DNA of 64,000 nt from Gallionella sp. (GTDB lineage: Bacteria > Pseudomonadota > Gammaproteobacteria > Burkholderiales > Gallionellaceae): the NCBI GenBank assembly GCA_022340615.1, contig JAJDNO010000077.1, positions 1-64,000 on the forward strand, given 5' to 3'. Below are positions 42,804 through 53,861 of the stretch, one piece after another. A program made the position numbers and the translations under genes. Position 1 is the stretch's first letter, and every line of letters starts with the position of its first letter. Below the pieces are notes generated by a model. It searched no databases. It was given only the letters and a program-made list of their open reading frames with translations, and was not told the origin of the DNA.

Positions 42804-43955
42804 ATGACAAAAAAAATTGTGATCGGCATGGTCGCGGGCGAAGCATCGGGCGACCTGCTCGGTAGCCACCTGATCGAGGCGCTGAAGGCTGCGCGGCCGG
42901 ATTTGAGGTTTGTCGGCATCGGCGGACCGAGGATGAAATCTGCGGGTATGGAAATCCTGTTTCCGATGGAAAAGCTGGCAGTGAACGGATACGTCGAGGC
43001 GCTGCGCCATTATTTCGAGATTGCCGGCATACGTCGCAAGTTGCGCGCCTATTTCCTGGAAAATCGTCCCGATGTGTTCATTGCGGTCGATGCGCCGGAT
43101 TTCAATCTTGGTCTTGAGCTTGCGCTCAGGCAGCGCGGTATCACCACCATCCATTACGTCAGTCCGTCGATATGGGCGTGGCGCGGCGAGCGCATCCACA
43201 AGATCAAGCGCGCGGTATCGCACATGCTGGCACTGTTTCCTCACGAGCCCGAAATCTACCGGAAGGCCGGCGTGCAGGTGGATTATGTCGGGCATCCGCT
43301 TGCCGATCTGTTGCCTGTCGAGCCCAATCGTGCCGAGATGCGTGAAACGATGCGCATTCCGCTAAACGCAAAGGTATTCGCGTTCCTGCCCGGCAGTCGC
43401 CAGAGCGAAGTCAGAAATCTCGCGCTGACCTATATTAGAACTGCCAGACTGATACTGCAGAAATTGCCGGATGCGCATTTCCTGGTGCCGCTGGCAAGCC
43501 GCCAGACCCGTACCATATTCGAGCACGCGCTGCATGAAAACGAGGCGCATGATCTCAGGATCACCATGCTGTTCGGTCATGCGCAGGATGCGATGATCGC
43601 GGCGGACGTTGTTCTGGTCGCATCGGGAACAGCGACACTGGAAGCAGCCCTGCTCAAGCGGCCGATGGTGATTACCTACCGCTTGCCGGCCCTTTCCTGG
43701 TGGCTGATGAAGCGCAAAGGCTACCTGCAGTATTACGGATTGCCGAACATTTTGTGCGGGCGGTTCGTCGTACCTGAACTGATGCAGGACGATGCTACAC
43801 CCGAAAACCTTGCACAGGCGCTGCTCAACCTGGCCAACGATGCGAATACCGTCGCTCAGCTGGAAAATACCTTCACTGAACTGCATCTGACACTGCGCCA
43901 GAACACTGCGCAGAAAGCGGCTGCAGCGATCCTGCCCCATTTGCAGAATGGCTGA
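42804..43955 (+). CDS. lpxB: Lipid-A-disaccharide synthase
   Basis: [55 protein letters not shown]. Confidence 0.96.
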   Translation: MTKKIVIGMVAGEASGDLLGSHLIEALKAARPDLRFVGIGGPRMKSAGMEILFPMEKLAVNGYVEALRHYFEIAGIRRKLRAYFLENRPDVFIAVDAPDFNLGLELALRQRGITTIHYVSPSIWAWRGERIHKIKRAVSHMLALFPHEPEIYRKAGVQVDYVGHPLADLLPVEPNRAEMRETMRIPLNAKVFAFLPGSRQSEVRNLALTYIRTARLILQKLPDAHFLVPLASRQTRTIFEHALHENEAHDLRITMLFGHAQDAMIAADVVLVASGTATLEAALLKRPMVITYRLPALSWWLMKRKGYLQYYGLPNILCGRFVVPELMQDDATPENLAQALLNLANDANTVAQLENTFTELHLTLRQNTAQKAAAAILPHLQNG

Positions 43956-44526
43956 TACCATCCTGGTCTGCGGTGTGGATGAAGCCGGGCGGGGCCCGCT
44001 GGCCGGTCCGGTCAGCGCGGCCGCAGTGATACTCGACCCGGATCAACCGATTGCCGGCCTCGCGGATTCGAAAAAACTGAGCGAAGCACGGCGCGACCGG
44101 CTTGCTCCGCAGATCCGGGAGCGCGCGCTGGCCTGGGCCGTAGCCTATGCTGAAGTCGACGAGATCGACCAACTGAATATCCTGCAGGCCACGCTGCTCG
44201 CGATGCGCCGTGCGGTGCTGGCCTTGCCGGTCAGGCCGCAGCAAATGCTGGTCGACGGCTTGTATTGTCCGGACACCGGTATTCCCGGCACCGCCATTGT
44301 GCAGGGAGACAGCAGGATAGCTGCGATTTCCGCCGCTTCGATACTGGCAAAGACTTCCCGCGACGCGCTGATGCTGGAATTGCATGCAACTTACCCTGAT
44401 TACGGATTCGCCAGCCACAAGGGCTACCCCACCGCGGCACATCTGGCTGCGTTGCGCGAACATGGCGTGTCGGCCGTGCATCGGAAGAGTTTCAGGCCAG
44501 TGCGTGAACTGCTGTTTCGCGGCTGA
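43948..44526 (+). CDS. rnhB: Ribonuclease HII
   Basis: [35 protein letters not shown]. Confidence 0.97.
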   Translation: MADTILVCGVDEAGRGPLAGPVSAAAVILDPDQPIAGLADSKKLSEARRDRLAPQIRERALAWAVAYAEVDEIDQLNILQATLLAMRRAVLALPVRPQQMLVDGLYCPDTGIPGTAIVQGDSRIAAISAASILAKTSRDALMLELHATYPDYGFASHKGYPTAAHLAALREHGVSAVHRKSFRPVRELLFRG

Positions 44527-44583
44527 GAACAGGGGTAGGGAAAAGCTCCGTTTTCGGTTATCGTAGCGGTCATCCAACCAACC

Positions 44584-45054
44584 TTGCCGGATAAAATCAT
44601 GACCCTGTTCAAACTGATCCATCTGCTTGCCGTCCTGATCTGGGTGGGCGGCATGTTCTTTGCCTATGTGGTGCTCCGACCGGCTGCGGTCGAAGTGCTG
44701 GAGCCACCGCAGCGGCTGCGTTTGTGGAACACGGTATTCCGCCGTTTCTTTGCCTGGGTGTGGGGTGCGGTCGCGGCGCTGCTGGCCAGCGGTTTATACC
44801 TGATCAATCTGTTCGGCGGCATGGCGCATGTGGGTATGCATGTCCATATCATGCTGACGATCGGCCTGGTGATGATTGCAATCTTCGGCTATGTGTTCTT
44901 TTCCTGCTATGTGCCGTTCAGCCTGAATGTGTCTAAACAGAACTGGAAAGAGGCGGGGGAGTTGCTTGGGAAAATACGCAAGCTGATTGCGGTCAATCTG
45001 GCGCTGGGGCTTTTGACCGTGTGCGTGGCGGTGCTAGGAATGGGATGGGCCTGA
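44584..45054 (+). CDS. CopD-like membrane protein
   Basis: Four TM segments; LIHLLAVLIWVGGMFFAYVVLRP. Confidence 0.75.
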   Translation: MPDKIMTLFKLIHLLAVLIWVGGMFFAYVVLRPAAVEVLEPPQRLRLWNTVFRRFFAWVWGAVAALLASGLYLINLFGGMAHVGMHVHIMLTIGLVMIAIFGYVFFSCYVPFSLNVSKQNWKEAGELLGKIRKLIAVNLALGLLTVCVAVLGMGWA

Positions 45055-45136
45055 TCCGGCCGTGCTGCTGGAGCTGCTTCCGGGATGAGCAGTGAAGTGC
45101 ATAGATTCCTGAACGTTTGATTAGGAGAATGAGGCT

Positions 45137-45562
45137 ATGGACGATGAGAGCCCTGTTGCACAGCTCAAGGCACGACTCAATCTAGACAGCAGCGATATCG
45201 ACGCCGCGATTGCGCTGGGTAATTTCTTCTATGACCAGGGGGATGCCGGACAGGCAATACTCTATTATCGACGTGCGCTTGATATCAATCCCGATCTGCC
45301 GGGAGTAAGAACCGATCTGGGTACGATGTACTGGCGAAATGACGATATCAGCCTCGCCGAACAGGCCTTCCGCGAGGTGATAGCCCGGGACCCGGGTTTT
45401 GGCCATGCTTACCTGAATCTTGGCCTGTTATTGCACCGTGCAAGAAACAATGTCAGGGAGGCGCGTGCGGTCTGGCAGAAACTGCTGGAGACCGATCCGG
45501 AAGATGAAGTGGCGAACCGGGCCCGCGAATTGCTGCAGGAAACCGGTGCGCAGGTCGATTAG
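45137..45562 (+). CDS. Tetratricopeptide repeat protein
   Basis: Tandem TPR-like helices (ALGNFFYDQGDAGQAILYYRRALDINPDLPGVRTDLGTMYW). Confidence 0.8.
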   Translation: MDDESPVAQLKARLNLDSSDIDAAIALGNFFYDQGDAGQAILYYRRALDINPDLPGVRTDLGTMYWRNDDISLAEQAFREVIARDPGFGHAYLNLGLLLHRARNNVREARAVWQKLLETDPEDEVANRARELLQETGAQVD

Positions 45563-45587
45563 ACCGGATCTCTTCCCCAAGCCCGAG

Positions 45588-46097
45588 CTACTTTCCTTCG
45601 CCCAGATCCAGCCTGCGCAGATAATGGCAGGTATATCCGCCGGGATGCTTGACCAGATACTTCTGGTGGTATTCCTCGGCGCGCCAGAACTCATGGAATG
45701 GCACCACCTCGGTCACGACCTTGGCACCCCATTCCGCTGAAGCATCCACGGTGCGGATGACTTCTTCAGCAACCCTTTTCTGTTCATCGTCCACGCAAAA
45801 GATTGCAGAGCGGTAGGACGTGCCAATGTCATTTCCCTGGCGGTTCTTCGTAGTGGGGTTGTGCATGCGGAAGAATTCGAACAGCAGGTGGTTGAAGCTG
45901 AGCTGTTGCGGATCAAATACGACCTTCAGCGCTTCCGCGTGTCCGTTGTGCCTCTCATAAGTTGCGTTCGGCACATCGCCGCCGGTATAGCCGACCTCGG
46001 TGTCCAGCACGCCAGGCATTTGGCGCACCAGTTCTTCCATGCCCCAGAAACAGCCGCCGGCCAGATAGGCAGTTTGTGATTCAACAGGTTCAGTCAT
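45588..46097 (-). CDS. msrA: Peptide-methionine (S)-S-oxide reductase MsrA
   Basis: [39 protein letters not shown]. Confidence 0.95.
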   Translation of the reverse strand: MTEPVESQTAYLAGGCFWGMEELVRQMPGVLDTEVGYTGGDVPNATYERHNGHAEALKVVFDPQQLSFNHLLFEFFRMHNPTTKNRQGNDIGTSYRSAIFCVDDEQKRVAEEVIRTVDASAEWGAKVVTEVVPFHEFWRAEEYHQKYLVKHPGGYTCHYLRRLDLGEGK

Positions 46098-46105
46098 GGC
46101 TTCTC

Positions 46106-46555
46106 CTAACGGCGTTCCTTTTTCATCGCCTGAGCGGCTTCCCGCTTGGCATCCTTGTCCTTCTCGGTGGCTCTCTTGTCATGCTGTTTTTTGCCCTTGG
46201 CAAGGCCGATTTCCAGCTTCACGCGGCCTTTCTTGTAGTGCATGTCCAGCGGCATCAGCGTGTAACCGGCACGCTGTACCTTGCCGATGATCCTGTCGAT
46301 TTCCTGCTTGTGCAGCAATAGCTTGCGGGTACGCACCGGATCGGGATGGATGTGCGTGGACGCATTCAGCAACGGACTGATGTGGGAGCCCAGCAGATAC
46401 AATTCACCGTCCTTCACGGTGACATAGGCTTCCTTGAGCTGAGCCCGTCCGGCGCGGATTGCCTTGACCTCCCAGCCTTCCAGCATGATGCCGGCCTCAT
46501 ATTTATCCTCGATGAAGTATTCATGGAAGGCCTTCTTGTTCTGGATAATGCTCAT
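46106..46555 (-). CDS. smpB: SsrA-binding protein
   Basis: [40 protein letters not shown]. Confidence 0.97.
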   Translation of the reverse strand: MSIIQNKKAFHEYFIEDKYEAGIMLEGWEVKAIRAGRAQLKEAYVTVKDGELYLLGSHISPLLNASTHIHPDPVRTRKLLLHKQEIDRIIGKVQRAGYTLMPLDMHYKKGRVKLEIGLAKGKKQHDKRATEKDKDAKREAAQAMKKERR

Positions 46556-46628
46556 ATAAGGTGAGTTTTGCTGTGTGTTAGGCTATTCTACCAGCCTTTG
46601 GAATGACGACCCTGATTGGCGATAGGGT

Positions 46629-47072
46629 TTGGCTATGGCTTTAGTGGAGAAAACGGTATTGGTGGCGCACAGCGCAGAGCAGATGTTCAGCCTTGTGGAT
46701 CGCGTGGAGGATTACCCGGGTTTTTTACCGTGGTGCGGGGGCGCCAGTGTCACCGAACTGGATGACAAGACGGTACATGCCACGGTTCTCATCGACTACC
46801 ACCATATAAAACAGAGCTTTACCACCGAAAATGTGCGCCGGCCGCCGCACCAGATCGACATGACCCTGCAACGGGGGCCGTTCAAAAATCTGGATGGATC
46901 CTGGCGTTTTGTCCCATTGAGCGACTCAGCCTGTAAAATAGTGTTTTCACTGCACTATGAGTTTTCCAGCCGCTTGCTGGAAAAAATGGTCGGCCCGGTG
47001 TTTCATTACATTGCAAACAGTTTCGTGGATGCTTTCATCCAGCGTGCAGAAAAGGTTTATTCGAACAGATGA
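46629..47072 (+). CDS. ratA: RatA/COQ10 START-domain family protein
   Basis: AEQMFSLVDRVEDYPGFLPWCGGASV; divergent from smpB. Confidence 0.88.
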   Translation: MAMALVEKTVLVAHSAEQMFSLVDRVEDYPGFLPWCGGASVTELDDKTVHATVLIDYHHIKQSFTTENVRRPPHQIDMTLQRGPFKNLDGSWRFVPLSDSACKIVFSLHYEFSSRLLEKMVGPVFHYIANSFVDAFIQRAEKVYSNR

Positions 47073-47389
47073 ACGACGAAATCAATATTGAAGTGGTATA
47101 TGCGCTGGCCCACGAGCAGGCTTTGCTCAGGCAGGCGGTGCCGCCGGGCAGCACGGTGGCGGAAGCGATCCGGCTCAGCGGCATGCTGCAGAAGTATCCC
47201 GGCATAGACCTGGCGGTCAACAAGCTGGGCATATTCGGCAAACTGACCAAAGCTGATGCGGTGTTGCGCGACAGGGATCGTATCGAGATATACCGTCCAT
47301 TGATCGCCGACCCGAAAGAGGTGCGCCGCAAACGCGCCGAACAGGGCAAGGCCATGAAAAAAGGAGGCGGTGCAGCCGCTGAAGCCTGA
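47069..47389 (+). CDS. RnfH family ubiquitin-like protein
   Basis: YALAHEQALLRQAVPPGSTVAEAIRLSG; DRIEIYRPLIADPKEVRRKRAEQ. Confidence 0.88.
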   Translation: MNDEINIEVVYALAHEQALLRQAVPPGSTVAEAIRLSGMLQKYPGIDLAVNKLGIFGKLTKADAVLRDRDRIEIYRPLIADPKEVRRKRAEQGKAMKKGGGAAAEA

Positions 47390-48261
47390 TGCTGGATTAC
47401 GACCTGCATTGCCACTCCAATATTTCCGACGGCACCCTTGCGCCCGCGGAACTGGTGGAGCGCGCAGCCGGACGCGGCGTAAAGGTGATGTCGCTCACCG
47501 ATCACGATGATGTGGATGGCCTGGACGAGGCACGCAAAACCGCGGCCCGGCTCGGGATCGCATTCGTCAACGGCGTGGAAGTATCCGTATCGTGGCGCAC
47601 CCACACACTGCATATCGTCGGTTTGAACATTGCTCCGGACTATCCGCCGCTGGTCGAGGGTTTGCGCGTTGTGCGCAGCGGGCGCGGCGAGCGAGCCAGG
47701 AAAATGTCCGAAGCGCTGGCCAGGGCAGGTATCGCCGGAGCGCTGGAGGGCGCATACCATTTTGCCAGCAATCCCAACATGATCAGCCGCACCCATTTTG
47801 CGCGCTTTCTGGTCGAGTCGGGGCATTGCAAGGATGTGAAAAGCGTGTTCAACCGTTACCTGGTGAAGGGCAAGCCGGGTTACGTATCCCATAAGTGGGC
47901 CGATCTTGCTGAGGTGATCGGATGGATACGCGGCAGCGGCGGCGTGGCGGTGCTTGCCCATCCCGGCCGCTATATGTCCGGGCGTGTCGGCATGGGCAGG
48001 AAAACCATGCATGAATTGCTGGCCGAGTTCGTCGAACTGGGCGGGCAGGGCATCGAGGTCGTGACCGGCAGCCACACGCCGCAACAATATGCCGAGTTTG
48101 CGCGCTATGCCGATGAATTTGATTTGCTGGCTTCGTGCGGTTCGGATTTCCACGGTCCGGGCGAGAGCTATCGCGACATGGGCCGGCTGCCTGACTTTCC
48201 GCTGGGCTGCCGACCGGTCTGGCAAGCTTGGGAAAATGGCGGCTCGGTGAAAGTGGCCTGA
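47389..48261 (+). CDS. PHP-domain phosphoesterase (YciV/RNase AM family)
   Basis: DLHCHSNISDGTLAPAELVERAAGRGVKVMSLTDHDDVDGL. Confidence 0.9.
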   Translation: MLDYDLHCHSNISDGTLAPAELVERAAGRGVKVMSLTDHDDVDGLDEARKTAARLGIAFVNGVEVSVSWRTHTLHIVGLNIAPDYPPLVEGLRVVRSGRGERARKMSEALARAGIAGALEGAYHFASNPNMISRTHFARFLVESGHCKDVKSVFNRYLVKGKPGYVSHKWADLAEVIGWIRGSGGVAVLAHPGRYMSGRVGMGRKTMHELLAEFVELGGQGIEVVTGSHTPQQYAEFARYADEFDLLASCGSDFHGPGESYRDMGRLPDFPLGCRPVWQAWENGGSVKVA

Positions 48262-48890
48262 TGTCCCAGTTCTTTGCGATTCATCCCGACAATCCAAACC
48301 CGCGCCTGATCCGCCAGGCTGCAGAAGTGCTGCGCGACGGCGGTATCGTGGTGTATCCGACCGATTCCAGCTATGCATTGGGCTGTCATCTCGACGACAA
48401 GAATGCGGTCACGCGCATAAGGCAGATACGCGGACTGGACGAACAGCATCACATGACCTTGATGTGCCGCGACCTGTCTGAGATTTCTCGCTACGCCCAG
48501 GTGGACAACGCGAAATTTCGCATACTGAAAAACAATACGCCGGGCAGCTACACTTTCATTCTGAAGGCAACCAGGGAAGTGCCGAAACGCCTGCAACATC
48601 CCAAACGCAGCACGATCGGAATCCGGGTGCCCGATCATCGGGTGGCGCTCGCATTGCTGGAAGAACTGGGCGAGCCGATGTGCAGCTCAACGCTGATCCT
48701 GCCCGATGAAGAGGGACCGCTGAATGATGCCGAACAGATACGCGATCTGCTGGAAAAAAGGGTTGAACTGGTGATCGACGGAGGGTCGGCGGGGCTTGAT
48801 TTCACCACCGTGATCGATTTGACCGGTGAAGCACCGGTGTTGCTGCGCCGCGGCAAGGGTGATGTTGAACCTTTCGGAATTGAAGAATAA
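48261..48890 (+). CDS. L-threonylcarbamoyladenylate synthase family (YciO-like)
   Basis: GGIVVYPTDSSYALGCHLDDKNAVTRIRQIRGLDEQHHMTLMCRDLSE. Confidence 0.9.
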   Translation: MSQFFAIHPDNPNPRLIRQAAEVLRDGGIVVYPTDSSYALGCHLDDKNAVTRIRQIRGLDEQHHMTLMCRDLSEISRYAQVDNAKFRILKNNTPGSYTFILKATREVPKRLQHPKRSTIGIRVPDHRVALALLEELGEPMCSSTLILPDEEGPLNDAEQIRDLLEKRVELVIDGGSAGLDFTTVIDLTGEAPVLLRRGKGDVEPFGIEE

Positions 48891-48918
48891 CGAGTACATG
48901 ACAGGACCATAATCGATA

Positions 48919-49566
48919 ATGGAGATAAACCAATTCATTCAAACAGTGGCAATAGGCGCAATTCCAGTGCTATTTGCCATAACCCTGCACGAAGCGGCAC
49001 ACGGTTACGTGGCGCGTCATTTTGGTGACATGACAGCCGATAAGGCCGGGCGAATCACTCTCAATCCGCTGCACCATATCGATCCGGTCGGTACAATATT
49101 GTTGCCTTTGCTTACTTTTGCTTTGGGTGGAATCCTGTTCGGCTGGGCCAAGCCGGTGCCGGTCAATTTTGCCGCATTGCGAAATCCGAAGAAAGATATG
49201 CTGTGGGTCGCAATTGCCGGGCCGGCCTCCAATCTGGCAATGGCATTGGGGTGGACTTTTCTCTACAAGGTAGGGCTGATGTTTCCGGAAAGTTATTTCG
49301 CCGATCCGTTGTTGGGCATGGCAAAAATCGGGATGGAAATAAATGTTGTGCTGATGGTGCTGAACCTGCTGCCGCTGCCGCCGCTGGATGGCGGACGCGT
49401 CGCGGTCAGCCTGCTGCCGCATCGCCAGGCATTTCAACTGGCCAGGATAGAGCCTTACGGCATGTTCATCCTGATCTTTCTGGCGGTCACGTCGGTGCTG
49501 AGTTTTATACTCACCCCCCCAATCGTATTTATATTCAGAATTCTTTTATCTTTATTTGGAATTTAA
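48919..49566 (+). CDS. Site-2 protease family (M50) membrane protein
   Basis: ITLHEAAHGYVARHFGDMTADKAGRITLNPLHHIDPVGTILLP; LNLLPLPPLDGGRV. Confidence 0.92.
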   Translation: MEINQFIQTVAIGAIPVLFAITLHEAAHGYVARHFGDMTADKAGRITLNPLHHIDPVGTILLPLLTFALGGILFGWAKPVPVNFAALRNPKKDMLWVAIAGPASNLAMALGWTFLYKVGLMFPESYFADPLLGMAKIGMEINVVLMVLNLLPLPPLDGGRVAVSLLPHRQAFQLARIEPYGMFILIFLAVTSVLSFILTPPIVFIFRILLSLFGI

Positions 49567-49568
49567 TC

Positions 49569-50771
49569 ATGTTTGCTGAGCGTGTGTTATCGGGTATGCG
49601 GCCCACTGGAAGTCTGCATCTGGGCCACTACCACGGGGTGCTGAAAAACTGGGTGGAGATGCAGAACGAATACGAATGCCTGTTTTTCGTGGCCGACTGG
49701 CATGCGCTGACCACGCATTACGACACGCCGCATGTGATTGAGCAAAACGTGTGGGATATGGTGGTCGACTGGCTTGCCGCCGGCGTCAACCCGGCGCGTG
49801 CCACGCTGTTCATCCAGTCACGGGTGCCGGAACACGCTGAACTGCATCTGCTGCTGTCGATGATTACTCCGCTGGGCTGGCTCGAGCGCGTGCCGACCTA
49901 CAAGGACCAGCAGGAGAAGCTCTCCGAAAAGGATCTGAGCACATACGGCTTCCTCGGCTATCCGCTGCTGCAAAGCGCGGACATATTGATCTACCGCGCC
50001 ACCCAGGTGCCGGTCGGTGAGGACCAGGTGCCGCATATCGAATTCACCCGCGAAATCGCGCGCCGCTTCAATCACATTTATGGCAGGGAGCCGGGTTTCG
50101 AGGAGAAGGCGGAGGCGGCCGTCAAGAAACTCGGCAGCAAACGGGCCAAGCTGTACAACGAGCTGCGCACCCGTTACCAGGAGCAGGGCGACGACGAGGC
50201 GATCGAATCGGCCAAGGCGCTGCTGGATGAGCAGCAGAGCCTCAGTCATGGCGACCGCGAAAGGCTGTTCGGTTATCTGGAAGGCGGCGGCAAGATGATT
50301 TTGTCCGAGCCGCGGGCGATGCTCACTGCCGCCGCCAAGATGCCCGGGCTGGACGGACAGAAGATGTCCAAGTCGTATAACAACACCATTACCTTGCGCG
50401 AAGACGAAGCCAGCGTGAACAGGAAGATCCGCACCATGCCGACAGACCCTGCACGAATCCGGCGCAGCGACGCGGGCGATCCCGACAAGTGCCCGGTGTG
50501 GCCGTTGCACCTGGTTTACTCGAACGAACAGACCAGGCAGTGGGTGATGAAGGGCTGCAAGAGCGCGGCGATAGGCTGCATCGAGTGCAAACAGCCGCTG
50601 ATCGCCGCGGTGCTGGAGGAGCAGCGTCCGATGCGCGAACGCGCGCAGCAGTATCTGGATGACCCGGCACTGGTGCGCAACATCATCGCGGACGGATGCG
50701 AGAAGGCGCGCAAACTGGCTGCGGAAACCATGCGCGACGTGCGCGAGGCCATGGGGCTGGATTACAGCTGA
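49569..50771 (+). CDS. trpS: Tryptophanyl-tRNA synthetase
   Basis: RVLSGMRPTGSLHLGHYHGVLKNW; KMSKSYNN; start moved from ORF start 49203 to ATG 49569. Confidence 0.96.
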   Translation: MFAERVLSGMRPTGSLHLGHYHGVLKNWVEMQNEYECLFFVADWHALTTHYDTPHVIEQNVWDMVVDWLAAGVNPARATLFIQSRVPEHAELHLLLSMITPLGWLERVPTYKDQQEKLSEKDLSTYGFLGYPLLQSADILIYRATQVPVGEDQVPHIEFTREIARRFNHIYGREPGFEEKAEAAVKKLGSKRAKLYNELRTRYQEQGDDEAIESAKALLDEQQSLSHGDRERLFGYLEGGGKMILSEPRAMLTAAAKMPGLDGQKMSKSYNNTITLREDEASVNRKIRTMPTDPARIRRSDAGDPDKCPVWPLHLVYSNEQTRQWVMKGCKSAAIGCIECKQPLIAAVLEEQRPMRERAQQYLDDPALVRNIIADGCEKARKLAAETMRDVREAMGLDYS

Positions 50772-50777
50772 GCGACG

Positions 50778-51608
50778 ATGACGGCCATTGAAGACAACCA
50801 GATGATAGCCGCACCTGCGCAACAGGTTCCTGTCGCGCATGTCCACGGCGAACCGCTGCTGGAGTTGCCGCAGGATTTGTATATCCCGCCGGACGCGCTG
50901 GAACTGGTGCTGGAAACCTTCCAGGGGCCGCTGGACCTGCTGCTTTACCTGATCCGCAAGCACAACCTCGATGTGCTGGATATTCCGATGGCGGAACTGA
51001 CCCGCCAGTACATCGGCTACATCGAGATGATGCAGCGGCACAGGCTGGAACTTGCGGCTGATTATTTGCTGATGGCGGCGGTGCTGATCGAGATCAAGTC
51101 GCGCATGCTGCTGCCTCGCCCGGTCAAGGTCAGCGAGGAAGGCGAGGAAGATCCGCGCGCCGAACTGATGCGCCGCCTGCTCGAATACGAACAGATGAAG
51201 CTGGCCGCGCAAAAGCTCAACGAGTTGCCGCAGGCAGGCCGCGATTTCGAGATCGTCCAGGTGCTGATCGAAAATACCGTGCGCGAGCGGCTGCCCGAGG
51301 TCAGCGTGGAAGATCTGCGGCAGGCGTGGCTGGGCCTGCTGGCACGCGCCAAATTGAACACGCATCACAAGGTGCGGCGCGAACAGCTTTCGGTGCGCGA
51401 ACAGATGACGCATATCCTGCGCTGCCTGCACGACGGCGAATTCGTCGAGTTCGGCACCTTGTTCGATCTGGAAGGAGGTGTGCCGAAACTGATCGTCACC
51501 TTTATTGCAATTCTGGAACTGGCCAAGGAATACCTGGTTGAAATCCAGCAAAGTGAAACATTGGGGAGCATCTATGTCCGAACAAGCCGAGCCATTACCG
51601 CCGAGTGA
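50778..51608 (+). CDS. scpA: Segregation and condensation protein A
   Basis: [40 protein letters not shown]. Confidence 0.94.
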   Translation: MTAIEDNQMIAAPAQQVPVAHVHGEPLLELPQDLYIPPDALELVLETFQGPLDLLLYLIRKHNLDVLDIPMAELTRQYIGYIEMMQRHRLELAADYLLMAAVLIEIKSRMLLPRPVKVSEEGEEDPRAELMRRLLEYEQMKLAAQKLNELPQAGRDFEIVQVLIENTVRERLPEVSVEDLRQAWLGLLARAKLNTHHKVRREQLSVREQMTHILRCLHDGEFVEFGTLFDLEGGVPKLIVTFIAILELAKEYLVEIQQSETLGSIYVRTSRAITAE

Positions 51609-52194
51609 ATCGGCCGCAACGCCAGGCGTTATGCCCGACGTGCTGCCGGATATCGAGCAGCTCAAGCGCGTGCTGGAAACCGCGCTGCTGACCGCGACCG
51701 AACCGCTGCCGGCAGCGGAACTGAAAAAGCTCAGCGATGCGCCGATCGACAACCGCCAGATCGAGGCGCTGCTCGAAGAACTCGCGCAATCCTGGCAGGA
51801 TCGCGGCGTGGAACTGAACCGCGTCGCAAGCGGATGGCGGTTCAGGGCCAGACCGGAAATGCAGCCGTATCTCGACCGGCTCAATCCGCAAAAGACGCCG
51901 CGCTATTCGCGCGCGGTGCTCGAGACGCTCGCCATCATTGCTTACCACCAGCCCGTCACGCGCGGCGACATCGAGGAAATACGCGGCGTCGCTGTTTCAT
52001 CACAGATTCTGAAGACGCTGGAAACGCGCGGCTGGGTCGAGGTCGTCGGCACCCGAGATACGCCGGGCAAACCCGAGTTGTTTGCCACCACCAGCCAGCT
52101 GCTGGACGATCTAAATCTGCGCGCGTTGCAGGAACTGCCGTCGCTGCAGGATATCGGCGCGTTGCTGGAGCAGGATAGCGCTGCCCCGGCTTGA
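51574..52194 (+). CDS. scpB: Segregation and condensation protein B
   Basis: [55 protein letters not shown]. Confidence 0.94.
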   Translation: MSEQAEPLPPSESAATPGVMPDVLPDIEQLKRVLETALLTATEPLPAAELKKLSDAPIDNRQIEALLEELAQSWQDRGVELNRVASGWRFRARPEMQPYLDRLNPQKTPRYSRAVLETLAIIAYHQPVTRGDIEEIRGVAVSSQILKTLETRGWVEVVGTRDTPGKPELFATTSQLLDDLNLRALQELPSLQDIGALLEQDSAAPA

Positions 52195-52207
52195 CGGCAG
52201 GGTTGGC

Positions 52208-52993
52208 ATGAAATCGATCCAGTCCCGCGACAATCCCTTCTACAAGGAGCTCGCCAGACTCTCCTCGTCCGCCCGGCAGCGCAGGAAATCCGCGCAGACC
52301 CTGCTGGACGGCGTGCATCTGCTCGGGGCATATCTGGATTGCGGCAAGCAGCCGCAACATATCATGCTGAATGCGGCGGCATTGCGCGACCCCGAAATAG
52401 CCGGAATGCTGCAGCGCCTCGACAGCGTGCCGGCCACGCTGCTCGATGACGGCCTGTTTACCGGCCTCAGCGAACTTAAATCACCCAGCGGGATTCTGGC
52501 CCTGATCGATATTCCCCGTGCGGACGCGACGGGTTCGGAAAGCCGGTTTGCGCTGCTGCTGGAAGATATCCAGGATCCGGGCAATCTCGGCTCGATGCTG
52601 CGCTCTGCGGCAGCGGCGGGTTGCGATGCGGTGTTCCTGTCACAAGCCTGCGCCGACGCATGGTCGCCGAAGGTGCTGCGCGCGGCAATGGGCGGCCACT
52701 TCGTTCTCGACATCCATGAAGATGCCGACTTGCCGGATATCGCAGCGAGGTTCAACGGCGCCACTTTTGCAGCGACCCTGCAGGCACGCGACAGCCTGTA
52801 TGCTCACGACCTTGCCGGGAATGTCGCTTTTGTGTTCGGCAACGAAGGTGCCGGACTGTCTGTTCAGCTGATGGATGCGGCGCATCATGCGATCCAGATT
52901 CCGATGCCGGGCAGGGTGGAGTCGCTCAATGCCGCAGCCGCGGCGGCGGTTTGCCTGTTCGAGGCTGCGCGCCAGCGGCGGGCGAAAATCTAG
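52208..52993 (+). CDS. TrmH/SpoU family RNA methyltransferase
   Basis: LLLEDIQDPGNLGSMLRSAAAAGCDAVFLS; VAFVFGNEGAGLS; IPMPGRVESLNAAAAAAV. Confidence 0.93.
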   Translation: MKSIQSRDNPFYKELARLSSSARQRRKSAQTLLDGVHLLGAYLDCGKQPQHIMLNAAALRDPEIAGMLQRLDSVPATLLDDGLFTGLSELKSPSGILALIDIPRADATGSESRFALLLEDIQDPGNLGSMLRSAAAAGCDAVFLSQACADAWSPKVLRAAMGGHFVLDIHEDADLPDIAARFNGATFAATLQARDSLYAHDLAGNVAFVFGNEGAGLSVQLMDAAHHAIQIPMPGRVESLNAAAAAAVCLFEAARQRRAKI

Positions 52994-53799
52994 CGCTTTA
53001 GTCCTGCCTGGAACAGGACAGTGGTCGCGATTTCTTCCACCGACATGGTGGTCACATCGAGGCAGGTTACGCCGGACTGGCGCATCAGGCTCTCTGCCTG
53101 CTGTATTTCAAATCGGCAGTTATCCAGGGATGCGTAGCGGCTGTTCGGTGATCTTTCCGAGCGTATCTGCTGCAGCCGTTCCGGCTGTATGGTCAACCCG
53201 AAAATCTTGCTTTTCAGCGCTTTCAGCGCGGGCGGCAGCGCATTCGAGGAAAAATCCTCGGCGACCAGCGGATAGTTTGCGGCATACACCCCGAACTGCA
53301 GCGCAAGATACAGCGATGTCGGCGTTTTGCCGCAACGGGATACGCCGACCAGGATTACGTCGGCGCTGTGCAATTCCTTGGAAATTCCCCCGTCGTCATG
53401 GTTCAGCGCGTAATTTACCGCGTCCATCCGTGCGCTGTAATTGGCGCCCGCCGCATGAGACCGGCCCACGGCGTGTGAAGATAGCTGGCCGAGTTCCGTT
53501 TCCAGCGGCACGATGAACATTTCGAACAGGTCGAGGATCAACGCATCGCTCTGTTCGATGATGCTGAGCACCGCCGGAAGCGTCAGCGTGCTGAACACGA
53601 TGGGTCGCTGTCCGTCCTTTATTGCCGTCTCGTTGATCCGGGCAACGGCATCGCGGGCTTTGTCCACCGAATCCAGGAAGGGCAGCGTGATCTTGTCGAA
53701 AACGATGCCTTCGAACTGGCTCAGCAGACTGCGTCCCAGGCTTTCCGCGGTGAGGCCGGTGCGATCCGAGATGAAAAATGCGCTGCGTTGTTTGTCCAT
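52990..53799 (-). CDS. ppsR: Phosphoenolpyruvate synthase regulatory protein (PSRP)
   Basis: [58 protein letters not shown]. Confidence 0.95.
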   Translation of the reverse strand: MDKQRSAFFISDRTGLTAESLGRSLLSQFEGIVFDKITLPFLDSVDKARDAVARINETAIKDGQRPIVFSTLTLPAVLSIIEQSDALILDLFEMFIVPLETELGQLSSHAVGRSHAAGANYSARMDAVNYALNHDDGGISKELHSADVILVGVSRCGKTPTSLYLALQFGVYAANYPLVAEDFSSNALPPALKALKSKIFGLTIQPERLQQIRSERSPNSRYASLDNCRFEIQQAESLMRQSGVTCLDVTTMSVEEIATTVLFQAGLKR

Positions 53800-53861
53800 C
53801 GCGTCACCTCAGGGTAATTTGGTTTATGATGAATGATAAAACTAATCCAATGGGGAGCATT

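Noticed and set aside
46629-47389. RatA-RatB as a toxin-antitoxin system
   Set aside because: The family name is historical; the gene pair next to smpB is conserved housekeeping and better viewed as START-domain/COQ10-like plus RnfH.
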